Source: Cyanobacteria bacterium FACHB-63
GTDB taxonomy: Bacteria > Cyanobacteriota > Cyanobacteriia > Leptolyngbyales > Leptolyngbyaceae
Assembly (NCBI GenBank): GCA_014695255.1
Contig: JACJNX010000016.1
Location: forward strand, 1-64,000
Reading direction: 5' to 3'
Length of the DNA: 64,000 nt
Below, in pieces: positions 36,349 to 45,999 of this stretch; position 1 is the first letter of the stretch, and each line of letters opens with the position of its first letter. A program made the translations under genes and the position numbers. The notes beneath the pieces were generated by a model that saw only the letters and a program-made list of their open reading frames with translations, ran no database searches and was not told the DNA's origin.

Positions 36349-39300
36349 ATGACTGCTACTCTTCCAACTCAATACAGCGCCGCAACCACTGAAGCGAAAT
36401 GGCAAAAGTTTTGGGAGGAGAATCAGGTCTTTAAAGCTGATCCAAATCAACCGGGTGAGCCGTATTGTGTCGTGATTCCGCCGCCGAATGTGACGGGCAG
36501 TTTGCACATGGGTCACGCTTTTGAAAGCTCGCTGATCGATGTATTGATTCGATATCAGCGAATGCTCGGTAAGAATACGCTGTGGCTGCCCGGAACCGAC
36601 CACGCCAGTATTGCAGTGCAGACGATTTTGGATCGGCAATTGAAAGCGGAAGGCAAAAGCCGCCATGATTTAGGGCGTGAACAGTTTTTAGAACGCGCTT
36701 GGAAATGGAAAGCGGAATCAGGGGGGACGATCGTCAATCAACTCCGACGCTTAGGCGTGTCGGTTGATTGGTCGCGCGAACGCTTCACGATGGACGAAGG
36801 GCTTTCGGAAGCAGTGTTAGATGCGTTTGTGAAGCTGCACGATGAAGGCTTAATTTATCGCGGCAATTATCTCGTTAACTGGTGTCCGGCAACGCAATCG
36901 GCAGTGTCGGATCTCGAAGTTGAGAGCAAAGAAGTTGACGGCAATCTGTGGCATTTTCGCTATCCGATTAAAGATCAAGACGGCTTTATTGAAGTGGCAA
37001 CCACTCGACCAGAGACGATGCTGGGCGATACGGCGGTAGCAGTGAATCCGAACGACGATCGCTACAAAGCTCTAATCGGTAAGACTTTGATTTTGCCGCT
37101 AGTCGGTCGCGAGATTCCGATCGTTGGCGATGATCACGTTGATCCAAGTTTCGGAACAGGCTGCGTTAAAGTGACACCCGCTCACGATCTAAACGATTTT
37201 GAGATGGGTCAGCGTCACAAGCTGCCGTCGATCAATGTGATGAACAAAGACGGCACCATGAATGAGAATGCGGGAGAATTCCAGGGGCAGGATCGCTTTG
37301 TGGCGCGGAAAAACGTGGTGAAGCGACTTGAAGAAGAAGGCTTTCTTGTGAAGATTGAGCCGTATAAACATACTGTGCCTTACAGTGATCGCGGCAAAGT
37401 TCCGATCGAGCCACTACTTTCAACCCAGTGGTTTGTCAAAATTAAGCCGTTGGCTGATTTTGCGCTGAAATCTTTGGATGAAGCAGATTCGCCGCGATTT
37501 GTACCGGAGCGTTGGACAAAAGTTTATCGCGATTGGTTGGTGAGCCTGAAAGATTGGTGTATCTCGCGCCAGCTCTGGTGGGGACATCAGATTCCGGCTT
37601 GGTATGCGGTGAGCGAGACAAACGGTGAAATCACCGATTACACGCCGTATATTGTGGCGCGATCGCAAGAAGACGCGCAGAGCAAAGCGATCGAGCAGTT
37701 CGGCGAAAATGTCCAAATCGAGCAAGATCCAGATGTCCTCGACACCTGGTTCTCTTCGGGATTGTGGCCTTTTTCAACGTTAGGTTGGTCAAACACCGAG
37801 ACAGAAGACTACAAACGCTACTACCCAACCTCAACACTCGTCACCGGCTTCGACATCATCTTTTTCTGGGTCGCCCGGATGACGATGATGGCGGGACATT
37901 TCACCGGACAAATGCCATTCAAGGATGTCTACATTCACGGTTTAGTGCGGGATGAGAACAATAAAAAGATGTCGAAATCGGCAAACAACGGTATTGATCC
38001 GCTCATCCTGATTGATAAATACGGCACCGATGCTCTGCGATACACCTTGATTCGGGAAGTCACAGGCGCGGGTCAGGATATTCGGATTGCGTACGATCGC
38101 AAAACCGACGCATCCGAGACCGTCGAAGCCTCGCGCAATTTCACCAACAAACTGTGGAATGCCTCGCGCTTTGTGATGCTGAATCTCGACGACAAAACGC
38201 CCGCTCAATTGGGTCAGCCGCAGAATTTAGAACTGAGCGATCGCTGGATTCTCTCGCGATTCAATCAAGTCACGCGCCAAGTTCGCAATTACATCGACAA
38301 CTATGGATTCGGTGAAGCGGCGAAAAGTCTCTACGAATTTATCTGGGGTGATTTCTGCGACCAATATATCGAGTTAGTCAAATCGCGACTGCAAGACCAA
38401 ACTTCACCCACGCGCCTTGCAGCCCAGCAGACCCTTGCTCATGTGCTAGAAGGAACGCTCAAACTGCTGCATCCCTTCATGCCGCATATTACCGAGGAAA
38501 TTTGGCACACCCTAACGCAGACCCCGGAGAGCGAGCATCAGTCTCTTGCACTCCAAAGCTATCCCACCCCAGATGCAGCATTGATCAATCCGAATCTTGA
38601 GCGGCAGTTTGAGCTAATCATCAACACGATTCGCACGATTCGGAATTTGCGATCGGGAGCCGAGATCAAACCCGGAGCCAGAATCACCGCTGCGCTCTCG
38701 ACCGAGGACGAGCAAGAAAAACAAACGCTCATTACAGGACAGTCTTACATCAAGGACTTGGCAAGAGTTGAAACGCTGACGATCTCAGGAGTGGGAAATG
38801 CTGCTGCTCAGAAACTCTCGATCGATCCCGACCGACCTATTCTCGCAACCGCATTGAACACCGTTGGCAACTTCTTCGGCAAACATCAAAGGATCCTGCT
38901 GTCACTTCTGCTGATTGGCACGATTGTGTTTGCTTTTAAACTCGCGGCGACAACGCTTGATGCCATTCATGACATCCCACTGTTTGCCCCGCTGCTCGAA
39001 ATCGTCGGGATCGGCTACACCATTTGGTTTACAAAAACGCGACTCTGGCAAAGAGGCGATCGTCAGACCTTCTTCAAGCAGGTAGATCAATTCAAGACTG
39101 AAGTGATCGGAGAACCGAAACCATCAGCGCCTCAGATTGCGCCCGTACCCCAGGTTGCACCCGCACCCCAACCCGCGCCCGAACCTGTAGACGATGCCAA
39201 AACAATTGTCGGTGTAACCGGAACAGTCAAAATCTCGATCCCACTAGCTGGACTGGTTGATTTTGAAGCCCTCAAAGCCAAGACCGAGCGCGACTTAAAG

Positions 39301-39456
39301 AAAGTAGAGGCAGAAATTCAAGCGCTGAGGGGTCGTTTGAGCAATCCGAAATTTGTCGATAAAGCGCCGCCAGATGTAGTGCAATCGACTCGTGAAGCTC
39401 TAGCGGAAGCAGAAAAGCAGGCGGAAATTCTCAAAACTAAGCTCGATCGCCTCTAA
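36349..39456 (+). CDS. valS: valyl-tRNA synthetase with inserted CAAD membrane domain
   Basis: ValRS charges tRNA-Val. The 1035-residue protein is about 130 residues longer than usual. The class I motifs are [14 protein letters not shown] (HIGH region, near residue 50) and [12 protein letters not shown] (KMSKS, near 540). The editing domain contains [17 protein letters not shown], and the anticodon-binding domain follows. An extra segment of about 100 residues (825-924) carries two hydrophobic helices, [19 protein letters not shown] and [13 protein letters not shown]. This is the CAAD domain known to anchor some cyanobacterial synthetases to thylakoid membranes. A Pro/Ala linker (925-950) and the normal C-terminal coiled-coil arm (about 963-1035, starting [19 protein letters not shown]) follow. 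Confidence 0.97.
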   Translation: MTATLPTQYSAATTEAKWQKFWEENQVFKADPNQPGEPYCVVIPPPNVTGSLHMGHAFESSLIDVLIRYQRMLGKNTLWLPGTDHASIAVQTILDRQLKAEGKSRHDLGREQFLERAWKWKAESGGTIVNQLRRLGVSVDWSRERFTMDEGLSEAVLDAFVKLHDEGLIYRGNYLVNWCPATQSAVSDLEVESKEVDGNLWHFRYPIKDQDGFIEVATTRPETMLGDTAVAVNPNDDRYKALIGKTLILPLVGREIPIVGDDHVDPSFGTGCVKVTPAHDLNDFEMGQRHKLPSINVMNKDGTMNENAGEFQGQDRFVARKNVVKRLEEEGFLVKIEPYKHTVPYSDRGKVPIEPLLSTQWFVKIKPLADFALKSLDEADSPRFVPERWTKVYRDWLVSLKDWCISRQLWWGHQIPAWYAVSETNGEITDYTPYIVARSQEDAQSKAIEQFGENVQIEQDPDVLDTWFSSGLWPFSTLGWSNTETEDYKRYYPTSTLVTGFDIIFFWVARMTMMAGHFTGQMPFKDVYIHGLVRDENNKKMSKSANNGIDPLILIDKYGTDALRYTLIREVTGAGQDIRIAYDRKTDASETVEASRNFTNKLWNASRFVMLNLDDKTPAQLGQPQNLELSDRWILSRFNQVTRQVRNYIDNYGFGEAAKSLYEFIWGDFCDQYIELVKSRLQDQTSPTRLAAQQTLAHVLEGTLKLLHPFMPHITEEIWHTLTQTPESEHQSLALQSYPTPDAALINPNLERQFELIINTIRTIRNLRSGAEIKPGARITAALSTEDEQEKQTLITGQSYIKDLARVETLTISGVGNAAAQKLSIDPDRPILATALNTVGNFFGKHQRILLSLLLIGTIVFAFKLAATTLDAIHDIPLFAPLLEIVGIGYTIWFTKTRLWQRGDRQTFFKQVDQFKTEVIGEPKPSAPQIAPVPQVAPAPQPAPEPVDDAKTIVGVTGTVKISIPLAGLVDFEALKAKTERDLKKVEAEIQALRGRLSNPKFVDKAPPDVVQSTREALAEAEKQAEILKTKLDRL

Positions 39457-39482
39457 ATTTATCGATTCTTAACGTTTCCACC

Positions 39483-39513
39483 AGAGATGCTCAACTTCAG
39501 CATCTCTTTTTTT
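39483..39513 (+). terminator. intrinsic terminator after valS
   Basis: AGAGATGCT (39483-39491) pairs with AGCATCTCT (39499-39507) around a 7-base loop, followed by seven T. It is 27 bases after the valS stop. Confidence 0.9.
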
Positions 39514-39564
39514 GTGATTCTGTGAGGTAAACGCATCAATAATTCCGATAGAAAACAGGGAGGT

Positions 39565-39570
39565 TATACT
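39565..39570 (+). promoter_or_regulatory. -10 box for the structured RNA
   Basis: TATACT at 39565-39570 would place transcription start near 39577, which fits the closing stem of the structured RNA that follows. A weak -35-like TTCCGA lies about 16 bases upstream. Confidence 0.45.
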
Positions 39571-39576
39571 ATTTTG

Positions 39577-39752
39577 ATAGGTACAAACTCCGATCGCAGT
39601 TGTCAAGACTGCTCCATGAAAGTGCCCATCAGGTTAGTGCATCTACGGACGATGGAACGGGTAATCTAGCGTTGAATGCTGTCAGAACACTAGCGGTAAG
39701 ACCGCCCTGTAAATGCCCCTGATCATCGTTCCCACTGAGACGACATCGAGAG
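39577..39752 (+). ncRNA. rod-shaped structured RNA, candidate 6S RNA
   Basis: The roughly 176-base region folds by eye into one long rod. From outside inward: CGAT(39591)/ATCG(39745), GTTGTC(39599)/GACGAC(39739), AGTG(39621)/CACT(39733), ATCAGG(39628)/CCTGAT(39718), GCAT(39639)/ATGC(39713), ACGGG(39657)/CCTGT(39706) and a tip with CTAG-GTT/AAC-CTAG. A local hairpin GCGGT-AAG-ACCGC (39693-39705) sits on the 3' side. Total length, end-to-end pairing, large asymmetric internal loops and a 3'-side hairpin match 6S RNA, which binds the RNA polymerase holoenzyme. It could instead be a structured 5' leader of the gene at 39759. Confidence 0.5.
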
Positions 39753-39758
39753 AAAATA

Positions 39759-40217
39759 ATGCTGCACTTGGCGCAAATTCAAAAAAAGGGCTATCTAGGC
39801 AAAGCAGGATTGCGCTTACTGGCTGCTCAAAAGTCAGAGCATATTTGGACAAAACTTCCTGAAGAAGAGACGGTGTTTTCTGCCGAAGCCAGCAGCTTTA
39901 GCGATGGCTTGTTAGTTTTAGTCGAAATCTCTAACAGCAATCAGATTTTAGACATTCGAGAAGCAAAAGACTGGGTGCTGGAGTTGGTGCAGCGGTATCT
40001 CACCTACGGAGTTACTCCTAGTCATTTGCAGCAGGAGATCGAGCGGGCAGAACAATGGCGACAATCGTTAACGCTTGAGAGCCAAGAACTAGCGCGACGG
40101 CAAATCGAGCTTGAAGCACGGCGCGAACAAATCCAGGTCTTAGAAGAAGAACTCAAAAGCGAGAAAAAGCAGCTAGAAACGCGAATGGCAGAACTACGAT
40201 CGCCGAATCAAGATTAG
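39759..40217 (+). CDS. conserved hypothetical protein with coiled-coil C-terminus
   Basis: The 152-residue protein has an N-terminal globular part of about 90 residues (MLHLAQIQKKGYLGKAGLRLLAAQ..., FSDGLLVLVEIS, DWVLELVQRYLTYGVTP). A long coiled coil rich in Glu, Gln, Arg and Leu (about 93-148) follows. The N-terminal part looks like a conserved cyanobacterial family without an assigned function. The start codon follows the candidate 6S RNA almost immediately, and no strong ribosome site is present. Its stop shares TTAG with the convergent ligase gene. Confidence 0.75.
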   Translation: MLHLAQIQKKGYLGKAGLRLLAAQKSEHIWTKLPEEETVFSAEASSFSDGLLVLVEISNSNQILDIREAKDWVLELVQRYLTYGVTPSHLQQEIERAEQWRQSLTLESQELARRQIELEARREQIQVLEEELKSEKKQLETRMAELRSPNQD

Positions 40218-41455
40218 TTTGCCGCCTTCGTCTTCCAAACTCCAGCCAGTAGCACCCACCCCATTAGATTAATGCGGGCATCGAATAGCGGCACATCTAG
40301 GAAGTTGAACAACGTACAGGCAAAGAAGGCGATCCAGAAGGTGAAATAAATTCGCCGATCTAGTTTGTGTAGCTTGCGCCACTGGAGAACCCCTTGAGCC
40401 AGAATCCAGCCCACCAAGCTGTATAGCAACAAAGCTGCGGGCAATCCGGTTTCAGCAGTCATCATCAAGAAAAGATTGTGCGGGTGTCCGAGCCAAAGTT
40501 GCTGTTGCTCGGTATAAAGTTTCGAGAAACTGCGGAGTCCCCAACCCGTCCAGGGGCGCTGTTCAGTCATCGACCAGGCGAATTTCCACTGGGTCGATCG
40601 CAGTTGGTTTACAGGTCGATCGCTGTACATCTGATCGTTTAACCGTGCCCAGAAAAATCGCGGCACGATCGTTCTTAACGGCGATGCGATTGGCTCCGGA
40701 GCAAACGCGGCTCCTAACATTAAGCCTGTTACGGCTCCAACCAGCGCGACGATCGTTTTCCAGCCCTGATACAGCGCAAACGCCAAACAAGCGAGAACTG
40801 CAATCGCCCAGGCGTTCCGCGAATTGGTCAAAATCAGCCCGATCGCATTCAGGCAAAGAATCACCCCTAAACTTGGCTTGCGTTCTTCCAGCCACAATCC
40901 CAAGCCAAGAATAAATACGATCGCGGAATAGCTCGCCAACACATTTGCATAAGTGAACACCGAGGACATTCGACCCAGAGGCTCACCGCCGGGTGCGATC
41001 GTCCATTCGATCAACCCCCAAAGCAACGAGGGCGATCCCCCGACCTGAAAAAACAGTTGCATCAATCCAATCAGCGTCACCGGAATGGAAGTCAGCACCC
41101 AAATCCAGGCGATTTGCCGGAGTTGCTGAGGCGATGTGATCAGTTCACCCAGTCCAGCAAACACAACAAAGAACGGCAGAAAGTTGAACAGCCCCAAAAA
41201 GGCGGTGGGACGATCGACAGCAAACCCCGCCGCCCCAATCATTAGCACACTCAACACTGCAAAGCCGCGATTCACGGGTTCACGGCTCAGGCTCGAAAAT
41301 CTCCGCCGCCAAATCTCCAGTGCCGCCAATAAAACCGGAATTCCACCTAGAAACACGCTAAAAGGCAGCAGCAGTAATCCAACTTGAACGACAATCCAAT
41401 GTTTCTGCAAAGCTGGATCAGGATGAGCTTGGAGGCGCAGCGTTTTCAATTCCAA
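40214..41455 (-). CDS. O-antigen ligase-like membrane protein
   Basis: The 413-residue protein has about 11 hydrophobic helices and one long periplasmic loop (residues about 240-320). The Wzy_C/WaaL-type signature is present: ILTNSRNAWAIAVLACLAFAL before the loop, RSTQWKFAWSMTEQRPWTGWGLRSF within it, and LGHPHNLFLMMTAETGLPAALL at its end. These enzymes join or polymerise lipid-linked glycans. The related cyanobacterial protein IctB, once linked to inorganic carbon uptake, is longer. A 6-base gap separates it from the upstream yaaW-like gene, so they may be co-transcribed. Confidence 0.85.
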   Translation of the reverse strand: MELKTLRLQAHPDPALQKHWIVVQVGLLLLPFSVFLGGIPVLLAALEIWRRRFSSLSREPVNRGFAVLSVLMIGAAGFAVDRPTAFLGLFNFLPFFVVFAGLGELITSPQQLRQIAWIWVLTSIPVTLIGLMQLFFQVGGSPSLLWGLIEWTIAPGGEPLGRMSSVFTYANVLASYSAIVFILGLGLWLEERKPSLGVILCLNAIGLILTNSRNAWAIAVLACLAFALYQGWKTIVALVGAVTGLMLGAAFAPEPIASPLRTIVPRFFWARLNDQMYSDRPVNQLRSTQWKFAWSMTEQRPWTGWGLRSFSKLYTEQQQLWLGHPHNLFLMMTAETGLPAALLLYSLVGWILAQGVLQWRKLHKLDRRIYFTFWIAFFACTLFNFLDVPLFDARINLMGWVLLAGVWKTKAAN

Positions 41456-41461
41456 CCTCAG

Positions 41462-42304
41462 TTAAGCAAGTTCAAAACACTCAGAGCGCGTTAATCGGAT
41501 CTGAGCCAACGCAAAGATCGTCGGGATCACTCGCCCGTAGTTCGTGGAGATCGCTCTCCAGCCCAAATCTGCTAAAAACCAAGCCCACAAAGCCGATCCT
41601 ACGAAGGCAAAGGCTGCGCGAGTTGCGCCATACCGCGCTGTCGCCACTGTCATTCCGCGTCGTGCAAGCTGTATCGAAACTTGCGTTTGAATCTGCGTAG
41701 CGGCAGCAATACTGCCTTGGGCGATCGCTTGCTGTGCGACCTGGTAGCGGGCAAAATGAAGTGCAAACTGACGGGCAATATGTTCGAGTAGAAGGGGTTG
41801 TACTACTGTATTGACTGCCAACGCACTACCCCCTTTCATCAGCAGTGATACCGGATTTTTCTGTAAAGATATCGGCAGTTCTTCAACAAAACTGGTATCC
41901 GCTAGGGACTGTTCAATTCGATGAGTTAAAGCCGTTTGTTCCCGCGATGGAAGTTGCTTCCAGGCGCGATTTAATAAACTCAGGAAGACTTCAGCTTCGA
42001 GGTCTGTGGTAGACATCTTCGCCTCATAAGGCAGCTTTAGATAGCGGCAAACCTGAATTAGCACTTGGCGATAGGTCACTTGTCCAGTTTGGCGGCGCAG
42101 GACGGTGATACCATCAGCAGCTAGAAAGCGAAATCGATCGTCGATCGCATTTAGCCAGTCTTCTCGATCGCGACTTTGTAGTTCGATCGGGTCAGGTGCG
42201 TTAACGTAATCCAGCGGATTGAACTTTGGACGAAATAGAATTTCAGTTAGTTCGCGCAGTTCGTCATCCGTTGCCAATTCCAAAGCGGCTCTAAACTCAT
42301 CCAC
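41462..42304 (-). CDS. YaaW family protein (UPF0174)
   Basis: The 280-residue protein begins MDEFRAALELATDDELRELTEILFRPKFNPLDYV, the recognisable N-terminal motif of the YaaW/UPF0174 group. A helical middle and a hydrophobic C-terminal part follow (ATARYGATRAAFAFVGSALWAWFLADLGWRAI, then PTIFALAQIRL). The function is not known. The start is ATG 42304. It lies six bases upstream of the O-antigen ligase-like gene on the same strand and diverges from the FAD oxidoreductase gene. Confidence 0.82.
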   Translation of the reverse strand: MDEFRAALELATDDELRELTEILFRPKFNPLDYVNAPDPIELQSRDREDWLNAIDDRFRFLAADGITVLRRQTGQVTYRQVLIQVCRYLKLPYEAKMSTTDLEAEVFLSLLNRAWKQLPSREQTALTHRIEQSLADTSFVEELPISLQKNPVSLLMKGGSALAVNTVVQPLLLEHIARQFALHFARYQVAQQAIAQGSIAAATQIQTQVSIQLARRGMTVATARYGATRAAFAFVGSALWAWFLADLGWRAISTNYGRVIPTIFALAQIRLTRSECFELA

Positions 42305-42392
42305 TGGTGGTCTTCCTCCCGATGCAGCGTCAGTTTCATTCTACATAAGTCCGACGGTACATTGACTCATCCTGTTTCCAATACGGTTTACT

Positions 42393-43445
42393 ATGCTTGA
42401 TTCTCAGTTTGATATCGCGATCGTCGGGGCAGGGATGGCTGGTTTGTCCTGCGCCCAATCTCTTCATCAAGCAGGCTATAAGGTCGTGGTCATCGATAAA
42501 TCACGAGGTTTAGGAGGGCGAATGGCAACCCGTCGCCTGCATGGAACTCACGCGGATCATGGAGTGTGTTATCTCAAACCAAAATCGGCTCAGTTTCAAG
42601 CGTTGCTGAATTGGCTTGTCGATCGCAAAGTGATTCGCGTTTGGACAGACACGATCCATGAGCTTAACTCACACGGACAAATTCAACCGTCTGAACGTCA
42701 AGCGCCTTGTTATGCCGCAGCAAATGGGATTACAGCGATCGCGAAATTTCTCTCGCTTGGGTTAACACTGCGATTAAATCACCGAGTCGAGCGGATCGAA
42801 GCGCGGGACGGTTGGCGATTGCATTGTGAGTCGGGGGAAATGGTTTCGGCATCCGCGATCGTGATTGCGATTCCGGCTCCACAAGCGGCAATGATTTGCG
42901 AATCAGTGGATCAAGCGTTCGTCGAGCAACTGAAAGCGGTTGAATATTCCCCTTGCATTAGCACGATCGCTGTCTATCCGTCAGAGCGGCAAGCCGAGGT
43001 TGAACAATTAGGCTACAAAGCGATCGTTTGTCCATCTGATCCAGATTTAGGGTGGATTGGGATCGATAGTACCAAGCAGTTGAATCCGGTACAGCCTGCG
43101 ATCGTCGTTCAAAGTAATGCTCGTTTTGCTGTTCAGCATCTCGAAGACAGTGACCTTGAGCAAGTTGGAAAGCGGCTATTGAATCGAGCCGCAGAAGTAA
43201 CAGAACAGTGGCTGACCCATCCTGAAGTGGCACAGGTTCATCGCTGGCGCTATGCGTTTCCAGCCGAGCCAGTTACCAATAAATACCTTGCAGCAAACAT
43301 CTCATATCCTCTGGTTTGCACGGGCGACTGGTGCGGCGGAAACCGCGTTGAGAACGCATTTGAGGCTGGATTGGCAACAGCGAATTATGTGAATCAACAA
43401 CTGAGCGATCGAGGTCTTCCAGAGCGATTTTGGCTCCAACTTTAG
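42393..43445 (+). CDS. FAD-dependent oxidoreductase, renalase-like
   Basis: The 350-residue protein has an N-terminal dinucleotide-binding motif (FDIAIVGAGMAGLSCAQSL, residues 6-24). It then has DKSRGLGGRMATRRLHG and HADHGVCYL, the usual layout of small amine-oxidase/renalase relatives. A C-terminal FAD contact follows: LVCTGDWCGGNRVENAFEAGLATA. The substrate is not evident; it lacks the desaturase features of carotenoid enzymes. It is monocistronic, upstream of mscL with its own promoter. Confidence 0.88.
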   Translation: MLDSQFDIAIVGAGMAGLSCAQSLHQAGYKVVVIDKSRGLGGRMATRRLHGTHADHGVCYLKPKSAQFQALLNWLVDRKVIRVWTDTIHELNSHGQIQPSERQAPCYAAANGITAIAKFLSLGLTLRLNHRVERIEARDGWRLHCESGEMVSASAIVIAIPAPQAAMICESVDQAFVEQLKAVEYSPCISTIAVYPSERQAEVEQLGYKAIVCPSDPDLGWIGIDSTKQLNPVQPAIVVQSNARFAVQHLEDSDLEQVGKRLLNRAAEVTEQWLTHPEVAQVHRWRYAFPAEPVTNKYLAANISYPLVCTGDWCGGNRVENAFEAGLATANYVNQQLSDRGLPERFWLQL

Positions 43446-43477
43446 GCAGATTTTATGCTCGTCAAGCGCGTTTCAGG

Positions 43478-43509
43478 TTGACAAAGAGGGGTTGGAACGT
43501 AACTATAAT
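43478..43509 (+). promoter_or_regulatory. candidate promoter of mscL
   Basis: TTGACA (43478-43483) and TATAAT (43504-43509) are both perfect boxes, but they are 20 bases apart, longer than the ideal 17. This would give a leader of about 145 bases before the mscL start. Confidence 0.5.
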
Positions 43510-43661
43510 CTAGTGAATAAAAATCAGAACTCTACGTAATAAAGACAGGTTTATAAAGGTAGGTTTCTACCTAAAATCCTGAAAGAATTTATCGATAACT
43601 ATTGAAGAACCGATCGCTTTAGCAATTGTCTAGCTGTGAAAGTTAAGGAAGGAATTGATCT

Positions 43662-44072
43662 ATGGCAAGAAGTAGTTTCTGGGGTGATTTTCGGAAGTTT
43701 TTGATGCAAGGCAACGTGCTTGATCTTGCGGTTGCAGTTGTAATTGGTAGTGCTTTTGGCAAGATTGTTAACTCGCTCGTTGAAGACATCATTACACCAG
43801 CAATTCTCAGCCCTGCAATCAGAGCAGCAAGAGTTGAGAATTTACAGGCTCTACAGTTTCAAGGCATTAAGTACGGCGTGTTTCTAGCTGCAATTATCAA
43901 TTTCTTGGTGATTGCCCTCTGCGTTTTCCTATTAATTCGAGCTTATGAGAAAGCCAAGCGAAGATTTGTGCGAGAAGAGGCGATCGAAGAAGCCGCAGCC
44001 GATCCAGTCGTTATATCTCAGGAGCGTTTGACCAACGCGATTGATCGCCTTACCTCAACCATGAACCGCTAA
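43662..44072 (+). CDS. mscL: large-conductance mechanosensitive channel
   Basis: MscL opens at high membrane tension to release solutes during hypo-osmotic shock. The 136-residue protein has the N-terminal amphipathic SFWGDFRKFLMQGNVLDLAVAVVIGSAFGKIVNSLVEDIITP, which includes TM1 and the pore constriction. A shorter-than-usual periplasmic loop is followed by TM2 (YGVFLAAIINFLVIALCVFLLI) and a cytoplasmic helical bundle rich in Glu and Arg. AAGGAAGG precedes ATG 43662. Convergent with the next gene across 24 bases. Confidence 0.96.
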   Translation: MARSSFWGDFRKFLMQGNVLDLAVAVVIGSAFGKIVNSLVEDIITPAILSPAIRAARVENLQALQFQGIKYGVFLAAIINFLVIALCVFLLIRAYEKAKRRFVREEAIEEAAADPVVISQERLTNAIDRLTSTMNR

Positions 44073-44096
44073 TGTTAGAAACAAGAATTCACGATA

Positions 44097-44699
44097 TTAA
44101 GGCAGTCGGCTGAAGACTTCTCGAATGAATTCTTCGTCGGTAATTTGTCGAGCTTGAAGACTACTTTTCAGGGTAATGAGGTCGCTTCTGAGTTTTCGTA
44201 GAGTCTCCAATTCTGATGAAGGAGAGGGCGTTGGAGAAGGAGTTGGGGTCGTGCCTCGCGCTTCATCATTCAATCGTCTGCGAACTGTCAGAGTCGCGAT
44301 GCCAGTGACGGGTAAACCGCGAGTACGCTGATAGGTTTTAACTGCACTGTAAGTCGTGCGGCGGTAATTTCCGCTAAGTTCGATCGAGATCCCCAATACT
44401 TTTTTCAGGTTATCTTGCAGAATTCTAACCGTTTTTTCGATCGCGCTTCTGAGCTGCGGTCCGTCGTTTCCAGTTGCAGCCATGTTGCTATCGAGTTGAT
44501 ATTGCAAAATGGCTGCACGGGTGTAGTCTTCGATGTTGGCAAGTTGCCGCAGAGAAGTCGCATTGCAATCGATCACACCTAGAATCTCACGATCGCAAGC
44601 ACCAACGCTGTTTCCTAATCCATCCAGTCCTCTTGGACCAAGATAATATCCAAGTCCATCTAAATTCTCTCTAAGATCTTGCAGTGACGTGACTGGCAT
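44097..44699 (-). CDS. peptidoglycan-binding-like domain protein
   Basis: The 200-residue protein has two parts that resemble PG_binding_1 repeats. The first is NIEDYTRAAILQYQLDSNMAATG and the second YRRTTYSAVKTYQRTRGLPVTGIATLTVRRRLN (near residues 108-140). A Thr/Pro/Ser linker leads to a C-terminal helical tail that ends ITDEEFIREVFSRLP. No signal peptide is visible at the chosen start, which is unusual for a wall-binding protein; an export start may be missed. It converges on mscL. Confidence 0.7.
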   Translation of the reverse strand: MPVTSLQDLRENLDGLGYYLGPRGLDGLGNSVGACDREILGVIDCNATSLRQLANIEDYTRAAILQYQLDSNMAATGNDGPQLRSAIEKTVRILQDNLKKVLGISIELSGNYRRTTYSAVKTYQRTRGLPVTGIATLTVRRRLNDEARGTTPTPSPTPSPSSELETLRKLRSDLITLKSSLQARQITDEEFIREVFSRLP

Positions 44700-44868
44700 A
44701 CTCTTGACACTCCTTTTCTAGTCAGCAGATGCGCGTGATTACAAACGGTGTATGCTCATTTTGCTACAAGAAGCAGCAGCAAAATCCGTAAATAATTTGA
44801 AGCCAAAGGGCTAAACATCGAGAGTTCAAAATCCTCGGTAAAATATCGCATAGTACGTTAAATGCGCT

Positions 44869-45447
44869 ATGACTCCTGAATCTAAAGTTGATCCGGCTGT
44901 TGCTCCTTCAAGTTCTGCTCCAAAATGGAAAGCTTGGTGGGAGAACTTTCAAATCTTATTTATTGCGTTGATTCTGGCGTTGTTGGTGCGATCGTATATT
45001 GCAGAACCCCGATTTATTCCGTCAGATTCGATGATGCCAACGCTGCAAATTGGCGATCGTCTGGTGGTTGAGAAAATTTCCTACCGCTTACATCCGCCGG
45101 AGTTTCAAGACATCATCGTTTTTGATCCACCCCCTCAGCTACAAGAGCTTGGATATTCTAAAGATCAAGCCTTCATCAAGCGGATCATTGGCAAGCCGGG
45201 ACAGACGATCGAAATTAAGTCCGGTAAAGTCTTTGTGGACAGTCAGCCCCTACCAGAATCGTATATTGCTGAACCGCCCTCTTATCAAATGCCACCTGTC
45301 CAAGTTCCTGAAGGCTGTTACTTCGTGATGGGCGACAATCGTAATAACAGTAACGATTCTCACGTTTGGGGATTTTTGCCGCGAGAGTTCATTTTAGGTC
45401 GGGCTTGGTGGCGATTTTATCCGGTCGATCGACTTGGGAGAGTATGA
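44869..45447 (+). CDS. lepB: signal peptidase I (second copy)
   Basis: The 192-residue protein has one N-terminal helix (LFIALILALLVRSYIA, near residues 29-44), the nucleophile box IPSDSMMPTLQ, and the Lys box AFIKRIIGKPGQ. GDNRNNSNDSHVWG follows. It is close to the first copy at 12078 in length and layout, differing at the Ser box (SDSM versus SGSM). It is followed after three bases by a Uma2 gene, so the two are probably co-transcribed. Confidence 0.95.
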   Translation: MTPESKVDPAVAPSSSAPKWKAWWENFQILFIALILALLVRSYIAEPRFIPSDSMMPTLQIGDRLVVEKISYRLHPPEFQDIIVFDPPPQLQELGYSKDQAFIKRIIGKPGQTIEIKSGKVFVDSQPLPESYIAEPPSYQMPPVQVPEGCYFVMGDNRNNSNDSHVWGFLPREFILGRAWWRFYPVDRLGRV

Positions 45448-45450
45448 ACA

Positions 45451-45990
45451 ATGCTAACTGTCAAAGATCTGGAGCAGTTCCAATCGCAACATCCAGACTA
45501 CCGGATGGAGTTAGTTAACGGGGAAATTATCGTTATGAGTCCGTCTGGGTACGAATCTGATGAAGTTGCATTTCGGATGGGTGGTAAGTTGTTTAGCTGG
45601 GTGGACGATCGACGGTTAGGACGAATTACTGGATCTTCAGCCGGATTTGTCCTGCCGAACTCCGATACTCGCGCTCCTGATGTTTCGTTTGTTCGGGCTG
45701 AACGCTTGCGTCAGAGTCCTCGCGGCTTTGCAGAATTAGCTCCTGATTTGATGGTAGAAGTTAAATCTCCGACGGATAGCGTTACCAAGTTGAGGGAAAA
45801 GATCCAACAATTCCTAACGCTCGGAACGCAGGTTGGAATTCTGCTCAATCCTGAAAATCGAACTGTGGAGGTTCACCGGCTAGGGCAAACGACGATCGTG
45901 CTTCAAGACGGTGATATTCTCACGATTCCGGATCTCTTTCCGGGGTGGCAAGTTGCTGTCGAGGAGTTGTGGTCGCCCCAATTTGATTAA
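45451..45990 (+). CDS. Uma2/DUF820 family protein (first copy)
   Basis: The 179-residue protein matches the Uma2 family, a restriction-endonuclease-like (PD-(D/E)XK) fold greatly expanded in cyanobacteria. MELVNGEIIVMSP begins the fold, APDVSFV carries the Asp, and LMVEVKSPTDS carries the E-x-K. The biological role of the family is unsettled and nuclease activity is not proven for most members. It is three bases downstream of lepB and converges on an ABC transporter operon across nine bases. Confidence 0.9.
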   Translation: MLTVKDLEQFQSQHPDYRMELVNGEIIVMSPSGYESDEVAFRMGGKLFSWVDDRRLGRITGSSAGFVLPNSDTRAPDVSFVRAERLRQSPRGFAELAPDLMVEVKSPTDSVTKLREKIQQFLTLGTQVGILLNPENRTVEVHRLGQTTIVLQDGDILTIPDLFPGWQVAVEELWSPQFD

Positions 45991-45999
45991 CCAGTTTGA

